Below, one piece after another: positions 34,581 to 42,700 of a stretch of DNA of 51,640 nucleotides. Positions within the stretch are counted from its first letter, which is position 1; each line of letters starts with the position of its first letter. A model generated the notes under the pieces. That model ran no database searches and was not told the origin of the DNA. It saw only the letters and a program-made list of their open reading frames with translations. Origin of the DNA: Streptosporangiaceae bacterium. Its GTDB lineage: Bacteria > Actinomycetota > Actinomycetes > Streptosporangiales > Streptosporangiaceae. The stretch is from contig JAICWX010000018.1 in assembly GCA_025934635.1 (NCBI GenBank), forward strand, positions 1 through 51,640, given 5' to 3'. The translations under genes and the position numbers were made by a program.

Positions 34581-35447
34581 GTGAGCGGAGTAGGGCAACT
34601 GGTGACCTCTGGCCCGCTGCTCCTGGCGCTGCCGGTGGCCGCGGCGGCCGGGGCGGTCACCTTCCTGTCCCCGTGCTGCCTGCCGCTGGTGCCCGGGTAC
34701 CTGTCCTTCGTCACCGGCATGGCCGGGGCCGGCGGGTCTTCCGCTCCGGCGGCCGCGGCTCCGGCTCCGGCCGGCCCGGCTGCCACGGCGGCCGTTGCGG
34801 ACGGGTCCGCGGTCGCGGTCGCCGCTCCGCCGCTCGCCGCCACCGCCCCGGTGCCGGCCCGGGGCCGGGTGGTCGCCGGGACGGCGCTGTTCGTGCTCGG
34901 GTTCTCGCTCGTCTTCGTGGCGTACGGTGCGGCCCTCGGCGGCCTCGGGCACCTGCTGACCGGGCACGCCCGGCTGCTGACGCAGATCCTCGGCGGCGTC
35001 ACCGTCGTCCTCGGCCTGCTGTTCGCCGGGGTGCTCGACCGGTTCTCGTTCGCGGGCCGCATCGTGCGCCCCGCGGCGCGGCCGAAGGCGGGCCTGGCCG
35101 GGGCGCCGCTGCTGGGCGTGATGTTCGGGCTCGGCTGGACCCCCTGCATCGGGCCGACGCTGACCGCCGTGCTGGCGCTGTCCGCCTCCACCGGGACGGT
35201 CTCCCGCGGCGCCCTGCTCGCCTTCGTCTACGCCCTCGGCCTGGGGATCCCGTTCCTGCTGGTGTCGTTCGGCTTTCAGGTGGCGATGCGCGCCTCGGCG
35301 TTCTTCCGCCGCCGGGCCCGCCTGGTCACCCGGATCGGCGGTGCCATGCTGGTCTGCGTCGGCCTGCTCGAGGTGACCGGCGCCTGGTCCGCCTTCATGG
35401 CCTGGCTCCAGGTCCACTGGGTCAGTAATTACTCACCCCCGATCTAG
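34581..35447 (+). CDS. ccdA: CcdA-type thiol:disulphide membrane protein (cytochrome c biogenesis)
   Basis: 288 residues with about six transmembrane helices. The two redox cysteine helices are visible: AVTFLSPCCLPLVPGYLSFV near the N-terminus and GVMFGLGWTPCIGPTLTAVL near residue 185. An Ala/Pro-rich loop of about 45 residues (50-95) separates helix 1 from the rest. CcdA carries reducing equivalents from cytosolic thioredoxin across the membrane to extracytoplasmic thioredoxin-like proteins such as ResA. No resA, resB or resC is adjacent, so this copy may serve another thiol pathway. GTG 34581 has GGAGG 7 nt upstream. Confidence 0.9.
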   Translation: MSGVGQLVTSGPLLLALPVAAAAGAVTFLSPCCLPLVPGYLSFVTGMAGAGGSSAPAAAAPAPAGPAATAAVADGSAVAVAAPPLAATAPVPARGRVVAGTALFVLGFSLVFVAYGAALGGLGHLLTGHARLLTQILGGVTVVLGLLFAGVLDRFSFAGRIVRPAARPKAGLAGAPLLGVMFGLGWTPCIGPTLTAVLALSASTGTVSRGALLAFVYALGLGIPFLLVSFGFQVAMRASAFFRRRARLVTRIGGAMLVCVGLLEVTGAWSAFMAWLQVHWVSNYSPPI

Positions 35448-35563
35448 CGTCTCCGCCGCACAAACCGCCCGGGCCACGCCCCTCACGCCTACCTCTTAGG
35501 CACCTCGCACCGCACAAGCCCCTCTCACATCCCGCGCCTCACTCCGGCGCCGCCATTCCCGTG

Positions 35564-35610
35564 ATCGTGTCGATTTACCCCCAGGAAAGTGGGGGGTAAA
35601 TCGACACGAT
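35564..35610. repeat. Perfect 19-bp inverted repeat (long stem-loop)
   Basis: The left arm at 35564-35582 (begins ATCGTGTCGATTTACC) is the exact reverse complement of the right arm at 35592-35610 (ends GGTAAATCGACACGAT), with a 9-nt loop AGGAAAGTG. It lies about 117 nt after ccdA and 77 nt before the AbiEi-like gene. The arms are AT-richer than the surroundings. It could terminate ccdA, but the long arms and lack of a T-tract look more like a dispersed palindromic element. Confidence 0.8.
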
Positions 35611-35626
35611 GATGCGATCAGCTCAG

Positions 35627-35635
35627 TTATCCACA
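35627..35635 (+). promoter_or_regulatory. DnaA-box-like site TTATCCACA
   Basis: Exact match to the 9-mer TTATCCACA, followed by GG. It is a single copy, 52 nt upstream of the AbiEi/DUF559 gene, with no cluster of boxes or dnaA/dnaN genes nearby, so it is not an origin. Similar TATCCACAGG sequences often precede this gene family in actinobacteria, as I recall. Confidence 0.4.
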
Positions 35636-35686
35636 GGTTTGCGGCCGGTGTAGCGCCTAGCGGGCGAGTCGGTCCAGCCTGGAGGG

Positions 35687-36682
35687 ATGGAGATCGAAGG
35701 GGACTATTGCTGGCTAAGCTTGCTGAACGCTCAGGCCGGTGTCGTCTCGCGGCAACAAGCGCAAGACGCAGGCTGGTCGGAGAGGGCCATCGACAGACGG
35801 CTCCGGAGCGGATCGTGGCAGCGCATTCAGCGCGGAGCCTATGCCACCTTCTCCGGTGTCCCTTCACGGGAAGCGCGGCTGTGGGCAGCGGTCCTGCGAG
35901 CCGGGCCTGGCGCGGCCCTCAGCCATGAGACTGCCGCCGAGATTCACGGTCTCACGGACACGTCCAGCTCGAAGATCCACGTCAGCGTCCCCGCGCACCG
36001 GAAGCCGGGCCAGGTTGGCCCGATCCGCGGGATTGTGATCCACCGGGGGCGGGGGCTGGTGGCGCAGTGGCAGCCGCCGTGGCAGTTGCCGCGGACGTCG
36101 GTGGAGGACACCGTGCTCGACCTGGTCGGCGCCGCGCGGAGCTTTGACGACGCTTACGGCTGGATCTCGGCCGCGGTGGGGCGGCGCCTGACCACGCCGG
36201 AGATGCTCGGCCAGGCGCTCAGCGCGCGCTCGCGGATGCGCTGGCGCGACTGGGTTACGGCGGCCCTGGAGGATGCCGCCGGCGGTGTCCACTCGCCGCT
36301 GGAGCGCCGCTATGTCCGCGGGGTGGAGCGGGCTCACGGGCTGCCGGCGGCCCGGCGGCAGGCTCGGCGCAGGCACGGCAGCGGCCTGCGCTACCTGGAC
36401 AACCTGTACGAGGAGTACGGGCTGTGCGTGGAACTCGACGGGACCGCGGCGCACCCGGCCGAGGGCCGCTGGCGTGACACCCGGCGGGACAACGTCACCT
36501 CCATGCAGGGAGCGCGGACGCTGAGGTTCGGCTGGCCCGATGTCACCGAGCATCGCTGCCGGACAGCCGCCGAGGTCGGCACGTTCCTGCGCCGCCGGGG
36601 CTGGACCGGGGCCGTCCGCCCGTGCGGGCCCGCGTGCACGGCCGCCGGGCCGGCCCGGCGAGCACGGGACGAGCCAGCTTAG
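35687..36682 (+). CDS. AbiEi antitoxin-like winged-helix plus DUF559-type endonuclease-like protein
   Basis: 331 residues. The N-terminal 60 residues resemble the AbiEi_4 antitoxin domain (NAQAGVVSRQQAQDAGWSER, RRLRSGSWQRIQRGAYATFS). The middle is an AbiEi-like C region (SHETAAEIHGL, PIRGIVIHRGRGL, LPRTSVEDTVLDLVGAARSF). The C-terminal part (YLDNLYEEYGLCVELDGTAA, then RRDNVTSMQGARTLRFGWPD) resembles the DUF559/Vsr-type PD-(D/E)xK fold, with D-x(n)-E-L-D-G as likely catalytic positions. Such genes are common singletons in actinobacteria with no adjacent AbiEii toxin, as here. The function is unknown; an orphan antitoxin or a repair nuclease are options. ATG 35687 has GGAGGG upstream. Confidence 0.82.
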   Translation: MEIEGDYCWLSLLNAQAGVVSRQQAQDAGWSERAIDRRLRSGSWQRIQRGAYATFSGVPSREARLWAAVLRAGPGAALSHETAAEIHGLTDTSSSKIHVSVPAHRKPGQVGPIRGIVIHRGRGLVAQWQPPWQLPRTSVEDTVLDLVGAARSFDDAYGWISAAVGRRLTTPEMLGQALSARSRMRWRDWVTAALEDAAGGVHSPLERRYVRGVERAHGLPAARRQARRRHGSGLRYLDNLYEEYGLCVELDGTAAHPAEGRWRDTRRDNVTSMQGARTLRFGWPDVTEHRCRTAAEVGTFLRRRGWTGAVRPCGPACTAAGPARRARDEPA

Positions 36683-36733
36683 GGAGAGAACGGCCACGCT
36701 AAGGAGACGGCTGGCCGCAGCGAACGGGTCAGC

Positions 36734-37510
36734 TTAGGAGGAGCGGGCGGCGTGGCGCTTGCGCTTGGAGGAACGGGTGTTCACCTCGGCCGGGGCCGGG
36801 GCCGCGGCCTGGGCGGTCTTGGACACCGCGATCAGTGCCTCGAACAGCCGGAGGTCGTCGCCGTCCTCCGGGTTCCACTGCACGCCCAGCCCCCACCGGT
36901 GCCCCTGCACCTCGAGCGCCTCCACCACCTGGTCCGGGGTCCAGGCCACGGTGAGCAGGTCGGTGCCGATCCGGTTGATCGCCTGGTGGTGGGCCGCGGG
37001 TACCTGGGCCGTCTCGCCGAGGACGCCGCTGAGCTTGCTGGCCGCGGCGATCTGCAGGTCGTGGGTGGTCATCTTGACCGGGTCGGGCTTGTGGCTCTCG
37101 TTGCCGAGGCGGTCGGGCAGGTGCTGGGTGATGGTGCCGCCGCGGGCCACGTTGAGGATGTGCAGGCCGCGGCCGATGGCGAGGAAGGGGAGGTCGGCGT
37201 CGATGGCGGCCCGGGTGAGGATCAGCTCGAACCGGTCCCGCCGGTGGTCGGGGATGTCGGTCTGCGCGTGCGGCGCCTCGTCGTAGAGCGAGGGATCGAT
37301 ATCCCGGCCGCCGGTGAGCACCAGGCCGCTGAGCCCCGCTATCAGCACGGGCACCGAACCCGCGGGCACCGGCGGCAAGATCACCGGCGTTCCCCCGGCC
37401 CGCTCGACGGCTCGCGTGTAGCTCACCGGCGAGACGACGGCCTCACGAATCCAGTTACCCCACCGGGCAGCCTCGAGTTCCCCGGTGATGCCGATAATCG
37501 GCCGGCCCAT
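36734..37510 (-). CDS. Class I glutamine amidotransferase-fold protein (PuuD-like) lacking catalytic Cys and His
   Basis: 258 residues. The overall match to gamma-glutamyl-gamma-aminobutyrate hydrolase is clear: RPIIGITGELEAARWGNW, VERAGGTPVILPPV, GLVLTGGRDIDPSLY, SHKPDPVKM, VPAAHHQAINRIG. The nucleophile elbow, normally GICRGMQ, reads AIGRGLHILNVARGG, so Cys is Gly113. The triad His, normally in GVQWHPE, is Asn213 (GVQWNPED), with Glu215 kept. Both substitutions are plain in the DNA and the reading frame is intact, so this is not a random pseudogene. I infer a binding or regulatory protein that lost hydrolase activity. ATG 37510 has GGGAGG upstream. It converges on the AbiEi-like gene. Confidence 0.88.
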   Translation of the reverse strand: MGRPIIGITGELEAARWGNWIREAVVSPVSYTRAVERAGGTPVILPPVPAGSVPVLIAGLSGLVLTGGRDIDPSLYDEAPHAQTDIPDHRRDRFELILTRAAIDADLPFLAIGRGLHILNVARGGTITQHLPDRLGNESHKPDPVKMTTHDLQIAAASKLSGVLGETAQVPAAHHQAINRIGTDLLTVAWTPDQVVEALEVQGHRWGLGVQWNPEDGDDLRLFEALIAVSKTAQAAAPAPAEVNTRSSKRKRHAARSS

Positions 37511-37649
37511 CCGTCCTCCCGCGCTAAGGTTCCCTGCCCATAATGGCCCATCACGCACACGTCAGGCCTGCCCACTGTGAAATCTCCTGCGCCCGTTAAA
37601 CCGGACTTGCCGGAAATCGATTGTAACGTTCTGCTGCTGATGCGACACT

Positions 37650-38900
37650 GTGAGTGTGGTGATGTCTGCAGGTAACGAAGCGGCCCGTCCGGCTGGGAGG
37701 CCCGCTAGCCCGGCTGAAGGCCACCCGGCGCCTGCCAGACCCGACGATGCCGCCCGAAATCCCGCACAGGTCTCATTCTGGCTGCTCGAGCCCGTCGCTG
37801 ATGCGGCAATGACATACTTCTACGCGCAACTGTTCACCATGGACACCGAGATCCGGGCCATGTTCCCGGCCGCCATGGACGTGCAGCGCCGCCGGTTCTA
37901 CGCCGCCCTGAGCCAGATCGCCGCAGCTCAGGAGAGCCCGGAGGAGCGCGACCGGCTGGTACCTTACCTTCGCGAGCTTGGCCGTGCGCACCGGAAATTC
38001 GGCGTCCGCGAGCGCCATTACGAAGTAATCAGGCGCGCGCTCATCGCCACGCTGCAGCGGTTCGCCGCGCCGAGCTGGAACGAGACCGCCAGGCACGCCT
38101 GGGAGACCGCGTTCAACCACGCCGCCGGCGTCATGATCGACGCCGCCAAGGACGACGAGGCGCAGTCCCCCGCGTGGTGGATCGCCACCGTGACGGGGAT
38201 GGAACTGCGCGGGCCCGACATCGCGGTGCTGACGCTGCAGCCCGAGCAGCCGCTGACCTACCTTCCCGGCCAGCACATCAGCGTGCAGACACCGCACTGG
38301 CCGCGGCTATGGCGCACCTACTCGGTCGCCAACGCGCCGGGCCCGGACGGGCTGATCCGCCTGCATGTGCGGGCCGTCCCCGGCGGCCTGGTCAGCCCGG
38401 TGCTCGTGCACCAGCTCAAGCAGGGTGACCCGCTCGTGCTCGGCGCCCCGGCCGGCGCCATGATCGCTGACACGCAGTCGGGCCGGGACGTGCTCTGCCT
38501 GGCCGGCGGCACCGGGCTGGCCCCGGTCAAGGCCGTCATCGAGGCTCTCATCAGCGCGCCCGGTCCCGGCCGGCACCGCGAGATCGTCCTCTACCACGGC
38601 GCCCGCCGCCACCAGGACCTGTACGACCTGCGTGCCCTGCGGGAAATGGAGCAGGCCTACCCGTGGCTCCAGGTCATCCCGGCGGTATCGGACGAGCCCG
38701 CCCATGACGTCATGTACGGCACCGTCCCCGAGCTAGCCGCCAAGGCGACCTGCGCGGACCGGGACATCTACATCAGCGGCCCCGACCACATGATCGTCAG
38801 GACGGCCCGGACGCTGATGGAACGCGGCGTCCCCCGCCACCTCATCCACTACGACCTGGACCCCAGGGTCACCCCGGGCCCCCCGGACGGCCGGCCCTAG
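37650..38900 (+). CDS. Flavohaemoglobin-like protein (globin plus FAD/NAD reductase)
   Basis: 416 residues. A disordered N-terminus of about 38 residues is followed by a globin domain with CD1 Phe72 in AMFP and proximal His114 in GRAHRKFGVRERHYEVIRRA. The reductase follows: FAD motif RLWRTYSVANAP (R-x-Y-S at 222-225), VPGGLVSPVLVHQLKQGD, NAD loop CLAGGTGLAPVKAVIEAL and IYISGPDHMIVRTARTL. Expected role: nitric oxide dioxygenation to nitrate with NAD(P)H, in the cytosol. The domain order and spacing resemble mycobacterial type flavohaemoglobins. GTG 37650 and ATG 37662 are both possible. Its TAG stop overlaps the convergent hydrolase stop (CTAG). Confidence 0.9.
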   Translation: MSVVMSAGNEAARPAGRPASPAEGHPAPARPDDAARNPAQVSFWLLEPVADAAMTYFYAQLFTMDTEIRAMFPAAMDVQRRRFYAALSQIAAAQESPEERDRLVPYLRELGRAHRKFGVRERHYEVIRRALIATLQRFAAPSWNETARHAWETAFNHAAGVMIDAAKDDEAQSPAWWIATVTGMELRGPDIAVLTLQPEQPLTYLPGQHISVQTPHWPRLWRTYSVANAPGPDGLIRLHVRAVPGGLVSPVLVHQLKQGDPLVLGAPAGAMIADTQSGRDVLCLAGGTGLAPVKAVIEALISAPGPGRHREIVLYHGARRHQDLYDLRALREMEQAYPWLQVIPAVSDEPAHDVMYGTVPELAAKATCADRDIYISGPDHMIVRTARTLMERGVPRHLIHYDLDPRVTPGPPDGRP

Positions 38901-39586
38901 TCCCGCAGGTACGTCCCCAAGAACGCGAAGATCCGCTGCCAGGCGTCCTCGGCCGCCGCCTGGTCATATTTCAGCCGGGCCAGCGCGGTCAGCGGCTTCA
39001 GCGGAGCCGGGCGGGGGCTCATGAAACCGTGACCGGCCTCCGGGTACACCTTCACGTCGTGCGGAACGTCCAGCGCAGTCAGGGCGGCCTTGAGGCGCTC
39101 CGGATGGGACACGCCCATCATGTCCCGGCCGCCGTAGCTCCCGACCACCGGGCACGAGCCGGACAGCGCGTGCTCGGCGTCGGACGGGACCACGCCGTAA
39201 TTGACGGCCGCGGCGGAGTACCCGTCACGCGGGGCGCACATCAGCGCGAAGCCGCCGCCCATGCAGAACCCGATCACCCCGGTCTGGCCGGTGCAGTCCG
39301 GGCGCGCGGCCAGCCAGCCGCGGCTCGCGTCGAGGAGCTCGAAGGCCGGACCAGACCCGGCGGCTATCTGGCGGAACATGGCGCGGATGCAGCGCAGCCA
39401 GGACTTGCCTTCCAGCAGGTCAGGCGCCAGGGCCAGGTAACCGACCCCGGCCAGCCGGTCGGCGTGCCCGCGGATGTCGGCGTTCAGCCCGAACGCCTCG
39501 TGGATCACCACCACGCCCGGCCACGGGCCCGGCGTGACGGGGACCGCCAGGTAGGCGGCGGTTGTTCCGACGGTGACGTCCGGCAC
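38897..39586 (-). CDS. Dienelactone hydrolase family protein
   Basis: 229 residues, alpha/beta hydrolase. The nucleophile elbow is GVIGFCMGGGFALM (Cys), the acid lies in SYGGRDMMGV and the His in YPEAGHGFMSPRP; VVVIHEAFGLNADIRGHADR carries the conserved Glu of dienelactone hydrolases. The classic enzyme opens dienelactone in chlorocatechol breakdown; most actinobacterial members have unknown ester substrates. GTG 39586 lies 9 nt after the thyX stop, so it is likely co-transcribed with thyX, though functionally unrelated. Confidence 0.92.
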   Translation of the reverse strand: MPDVTVGTTAAYLAVPVTPGPWPGVVVIHEAFGLNADIRGHADRLAGVGYLALAPDLLEGKSWLRCIRAMFRQIAAGSGPAFELLDASRGWLAARPDCTGQTGVIGFCMGGGFALMCAPRDGYSAAAVNYGVVPSDAEHALSGSCPVVGSYGGRDMMGVSHPERLKAALTALDVPHDVKVYPEAGHGFMSPRPAPLKPLTALARLKYDQAAAEDAWQRIFAFLGTYLRD

Positions 39587-39595
39587 GGCGCGGCC

Positions 39596-40381
39596 CTAGA
39601 CCTTCCGCCAGCCGGGAACCCAGGTGCCCTGATCGGTCACCGTGTAGTCCCCGAACAAGGCCGGCGCCTCGGCCCGCATCAGCGCGCCGATCTTGCCGAA
39701 CACCAGGCGGATCTCCTCTTCGGCGCCCTGGTCGGTGCGCGCCTCGATGGTGTGCCGCAGGGTCCGGATGTTCGCCGTCCAGACCAGCCCGGTGGCCAGG
39801 CCCTCGGGCGCGAACCGGCGCATGAACGAGGTCTTGGCCTTCTTCTCGTGCATCTTGGTGTCGTCTTCGTCCAGCCCGAAGTGCCCGGCCATCCACTGCT
39901 GGAACTGCTCGAGCTCGGTCAGCAGGGCGGTGGCCCGCTTCATCAGCTCGGGGTCTTCGGTGGCCCAGTCCGGGAACCAGAAGGGCAGTTCGTCGAGCCG
40001 CACATAGCGCAGCGACTCCTGCGAAATCGCCGTCCCCGGGCGATGCCGGGCCAGCTCATGAGTAAAAACACGCGAGACGTTGTGCAGCACGAAGCTGAAG
40101 CTGGCGTGCTCGAGGACCGAGCCATGCTGCTGTTTCAGAATGTTCTGCAGGTATTCGTATTGATCGTCGCGGACCTTCCGGACATTTGGGTTCAAGCCGG
40201 GTTCCCAGGAGCGATAACACATTTTCCCAGCGAACTCGGCCAGGTCCTGGGCCTCGAGCTGGCCGCGGTCGACCCGCTCGAGCCAGCTCTCGCCGCCCAC
40301 CTCGTGCAGGTAGGCGGCGATCGCGTCGTAGTCGACCGAAGGCCGGGCGACCAGGAAAACCTCGGGTTCCACGCTCCTCAT
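39596..40381 (-). CDS. thyX: Flavin-dependent thymidylate synthase
   Basis: 261 residues. ThyX makes dTMP from dUMP with FADH2 and methylene-tetrahydrofolate. The signature region is VFTHELARHRPGTAISQESL, then RYVRLDELPFWFP. The standard motif is RHRx7S; here the corresponding Ser is one residue further away (RHR-PGTAISQE-S), a form I recall in other actinobacterial ThyX proteins. FKMCYRS-like NMCYRSW, KQQHGSVLEHASFSFVLHNV and TANIRTLRHTIEART are further conserved blocks. The ATG at 40381 is preceded by TACTGT ending 7 nt upstream (leaderless spacing) with CTGACC 18 bp before that, so I prefer it over GTG 40390. Confidence 0.95.
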   Translation of the reverse strand: MRSVEPEVFLVARPSVDYDAIAAYLHEVGGESWLERVDRGQLEAQDLAEFAGKMCYRSWEPGLNPNVRKVRDDQYEYLQNILKQQHGSVLEHASFSFVLHNVSRVFTHELARHRPGTAISQESLRYVRLDELPFWFPDWATEDPELMKRATALLTELEQFQQWMAGHFGLDEDDTKMHEKKAKTSFMRRFAPEGLATGLVWTANIRTLRHTIEARTDQGAEEEIRLVFGKIGALMRAEAPALFGDYTVTDQGTWVPGWRKV

Positions 40382-40414
40382 AGCCAGCACAGTAACAACA
40401 GCGCCGGAGTCAGG
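40382..40414 (-). promoter_or_regulatory. Probable thyX promoter, leaderless type
   Basis: On the minus strand TACTGT (40394-40389) ends 7 nt before ATG 40381. A CTGACC -35-like hexamer lies 18 bp upstream, at the trpEG stop codon. The transcript would start at the ATG itself. Confidence 0.45.
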
Positions 40415-42595
40415 TCAGGAAATGACACGCTCCCGGGCCCGGCACAGTTCAAGGACGTTGCCGATGATCTGGTGCCCGGCCCGGCCGGAGGCGGTCAGGA
40501 TCGACTCCGGGTGGAACTGGACCCCCCAGCGGGCCGCGGCGGGGTCCTCGATCGCCATCACCACGCCGTCCAGGGTCGCGGCGGTCACCGCGAACCCGCC
40601 GCGGACCTCGCCGGCCGGCGCGTACAGGCTGTGGTACCGCCCCGCGGTGAACTCGGCGGGCAGGCCGGCCAGCAGCGCTCCCCCGGACACCCGCACCAGG
40701 CCCGGCTTGCCGTGCGCGGGCTCGGGCAGCAGCGACAGGACCCCGCCGACGTGCTCGACCATGGCCTGCAGGCCCAGGCATACGCCGAAGACCGGCAGGT
40801 GCCGCGCGTACACCTCGTCGAGCAGGGCCGCGCAGCCGAAGTCGGCGGGCCGGCCCGGGCCGGGCGACATGACGACCAGGTCCGGCGCGTACGAATCCAG
40901 CAGCTCGGGCGCGAACCCGAACCGCAGCGTGGTCACCTCGGCGCCCTGCTGCCGGAAATAGTCGCCGAGCGTGTGCACGAACGAGTCCTGGTGGTCGACC
41001 AGGAGCACCCGCTGGGCATAGTCCCCGGATGCCGACACCGGCGCCGGGCGCGCCTCGGCCGCCCCCGCCCGCCCGCCGCGGCTGGCCTCGTTCAGCGTCT
41101 CGATCAGGGCGCGCGCCTTGATGTGGGTCTCCTTCTCCTCGGCCTCGGGTACCGAGTCGTAGAGCAGCGTCGCGCCGGCCCGCACCGCGGCGATCCCGCC
41201 GGTGATGTGCGCGGTGCGCAGGGTGAGCCCGGTGTTCATGGACCCGTCGAAGCCGATCTTGCCGACCGCGCCGCCGTACCAGCGGCGCGGGGTCGCCTCG
41301 TGGTCCTCGATGAACTGCATGGCCCAGGTCTTCGGGGCCCCGGTCACCGTGACCGCCCACATGTGGGTGAGGAAGGCGTCGAACGCGTCGAAGCCGGGCC
41401 GGAGCCGGCCCTCGATGTGGTCGACGGTGTGGATGAGGCGGCTGTACATCTCGATCTGCCGGCGGCCGATCACCTGGACCGAGCCGGGCACGCACACCCG
41501 CGCCTTGTCGTTGCGGTCCACGTCGGTGCACATGGTCAGCTCGGATTCCTCCTTGGCCGAGCCGAGCAGGGTGGCGATGTTGGCCGCGTCCTCCAGGGTG
41601 TCCGCGCCGCGGGCGATCGTGCCGGCGATCGGGCAGGTCTCCACCCGGTCCCCGGTGACCCGGACGTACATCTCGGGCGACGCGCCGACCAGGTACTCCC
41701 CCGCGCCCAGGTTGAACAGGAACTCGTACGGGGCCGGGTTGCGCTGCCGGAGCAGCTCGTAGAAGGCGGCCGGCGACGCGCACCGCCCGTGGAACACGTG
41801 GCTCGGCACCACCTCGAACAGGTCCCCGCAGGCGAACCGCTCCCTGGCTTCCGCCACGACCCGCGCATAGCTGCCCGGCCGCGGCGGTTCCGGCAGTTCC
41901 GGCTCCCGAACGGGCTGGCCGTCATGCTCCGGTCCGGTGCGTGCGGTCGCGCGGTCGAGCCCGGCGGTGGACACGCCGCCCACCGCGAACTCGTAGGAGT
42001 ACCTGACCGCCTCCTCCCGCATCCGGTCCATGATCCAGATCTCGTCCGGCAGGTGCAGGACCAGGTCCCGCTGGCTCGCCGGGCGGTCCAGCCGCGGCCG
42101 GACCGGCTCGAACTGGAACGCCAGGTCGTAGCCGAACGCCCCGTACAGCCCCAGGTGCGGGTCCTCGCAGCCGAACGCCGCGGTGATCTCCCGCAGCGCG
42201 GTGAACACCGTCGGCCTGCGGCTGCGCTCCTCCTCGGTGAACTCCCGGTCGCCTTCGGGGATGAACACGCAGATGTCGTCGCCCGCCGGCTGCGTCAGGG
42301 TCCCGGCTCGCTCCATGGCCGCCCGGATCACCGGCATCAGCACGCGGCCGCGGTCGTTCAGCGGCCGCGCGGTGAGGCGCCGGCCGGTGGCGGTGATCTC
42401 GGCGCACGGGTCGGCGTAGGCCATGACCCAGCGGCTGTACCGCCCGGGGTACTCCATGCCCGAGCTCATCACCCCGCCGCGACGCTCATCGGCCGCCGCC
42501 GCGATCCGTTCGAGCTCGGCGGGATCGAACGGCGCGGCGGTGCGGGTGATCCGCACGCCGCCGGTCGTCATCATTTCCAGGCACTGGGCGTCCAC
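40415..42595 (-). CDS. trpEG: Anthranilate synthase, fused TrpE-TrpG
   Basis: 726 residues. The TrpE part (about 1-500) includes PDEIWIMDRMREE, the chorismate-binding YEFLFNLGAGEYLVGASPEM, TCPIAGTIARGADTLEDAAN, ELTMCTDVDRNDKARVCVPG and WYGGAVGKIGFDGSMNTGLT. The TrpG glutaminase (about 530-726) has VLLVDHQDSFVHTLGDYF, MSPGPGRPADFG, nucleophile FGVCLGLQAMVEHVGG and triad GVQFHPESILTASGRAGHQI. It makes anthranilate from chorismate and glutamine, the first step to tryptophan. Such single-chain fusions occur in some proteobacteria and actinobacteria and resemble PhzE; the attenuator with a Trp-Trp leader (42639-42742) argues for tryptophan rather than phenazine synthesis. GTG 42595 has GAGGGG upstream. 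Confidence 0.94.
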   Translation of the reverse strand: MDAQCLEMMTTGGVRITRTAAPFDPAELERIAAAADERRGGVMSSGMEYPGRYSRWVMAYADPCAEITATGRRLTARPLNDRGRVLMPVIRAAMERAGTLTQPAGDDICVFIPEGDREFTEEERSRRPTVFTALREITAAFGCEDPHLGLYGAFGYDLAFQFEPVRPRLDRPASQRDLVLHLPDEIWIMDRMREEAVRYSYEFAVGGVSTAGLDRATARTGPEHDGQPVREPELPEPPRPGSYARVVAEARERFACGDLFEVVPSHVFHGRCASPAAFYELLRQRNPAPYEFLFNLGAGEYLVGASPEMYVRVTGDRVETCPIAGTIARGADTLEDAANIATLLGSAKEESELTMCTDVDRNDKARVCVPGSVQVIGRRQIEMYSRLIHTVDHIEGRLRPGFDAFDAFLTHMWAVTVTGAPKTWAMQFIEDHEATPRRWYGGAVGKIGFDGSMNTGLTLRTAHITGGIAAVRAGATLLYDSVPEAEEKETHIKARALIETLNEASRGGRAGAAEARPAPVSASGDYAQRVLLVDHQDSFVHTLGDYFRQQGAEVTTLRFGFAPELLDSYAPDLVVMSPGPGRPADFGCAALLDEVYARHLPVFGVCLGLQAMVEHVGGVLSLLPEPAHGKPGLVRVSGGALLAGLPAEFTAGRYHSLYAPAGEVRGGFAVTAATLDGVVMAIEDPAAARWGVQFHPESILTASGRAGHQIIGNVLELCRARERVIS

Positions 42596-42638
42596 GGTGG
42601 CCCCTCGGGTTCAGGCCCGGGACACCGGCCGGAAGGCA

Positions 42639-42673
42639 AGAAGCGACCGCCGATTCCCCGGGCGGTCGCTTCT
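42639..42673 (-). terminator. Attenuator terminator hairpin of trpEG
   Basis: Perfect 13-bp stem AGAAGCGACCGCC / GGCGGTCGCTTCT (42673-42661 and 42651-42639 read on the minus strand), loop CGGGGAATC, followed by TGCCTT. It lies between the leader peptide and trpEG. The 3:4 stem can be displaced because GGCGG upstream (within GTAGGCGGC, overlapping the leader stop codon) can pair with the CCGCC of the first arm. Confidence 0.85.
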
Positions 42674-42700
42674 GAGTCTGAGCGCGATCAGGCAAGCCGC

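Noticed and set aside
35627..35635. Replication origin suggested by a DnaA box
   Set aside because: Only one box, with no AT-rich unwinding region or dnaA, dnaN or parAB genes nearby.
35687..36682. A complete AbiE toxin-antitoxin pair
   Set aside because: No AbiEii nucleotidyltransferase toxin is adjacent; only the AbiEi-like half fused to a DUF559-type region is present.
36676..36740. Direct repeats CAGCTTAGG at the ends of two convergent genes
   Set aside because: Each contains a stop codon and the match is only about 9 bp, within chance for such short sequence.
40858..40990. Phenazine-type PhzE as the identity of the fused TrpEG protein
   Set aside because: No phz genes are adjacent, and the upstream Trp-Trp leader attenuator points to tryptophan synthesis.
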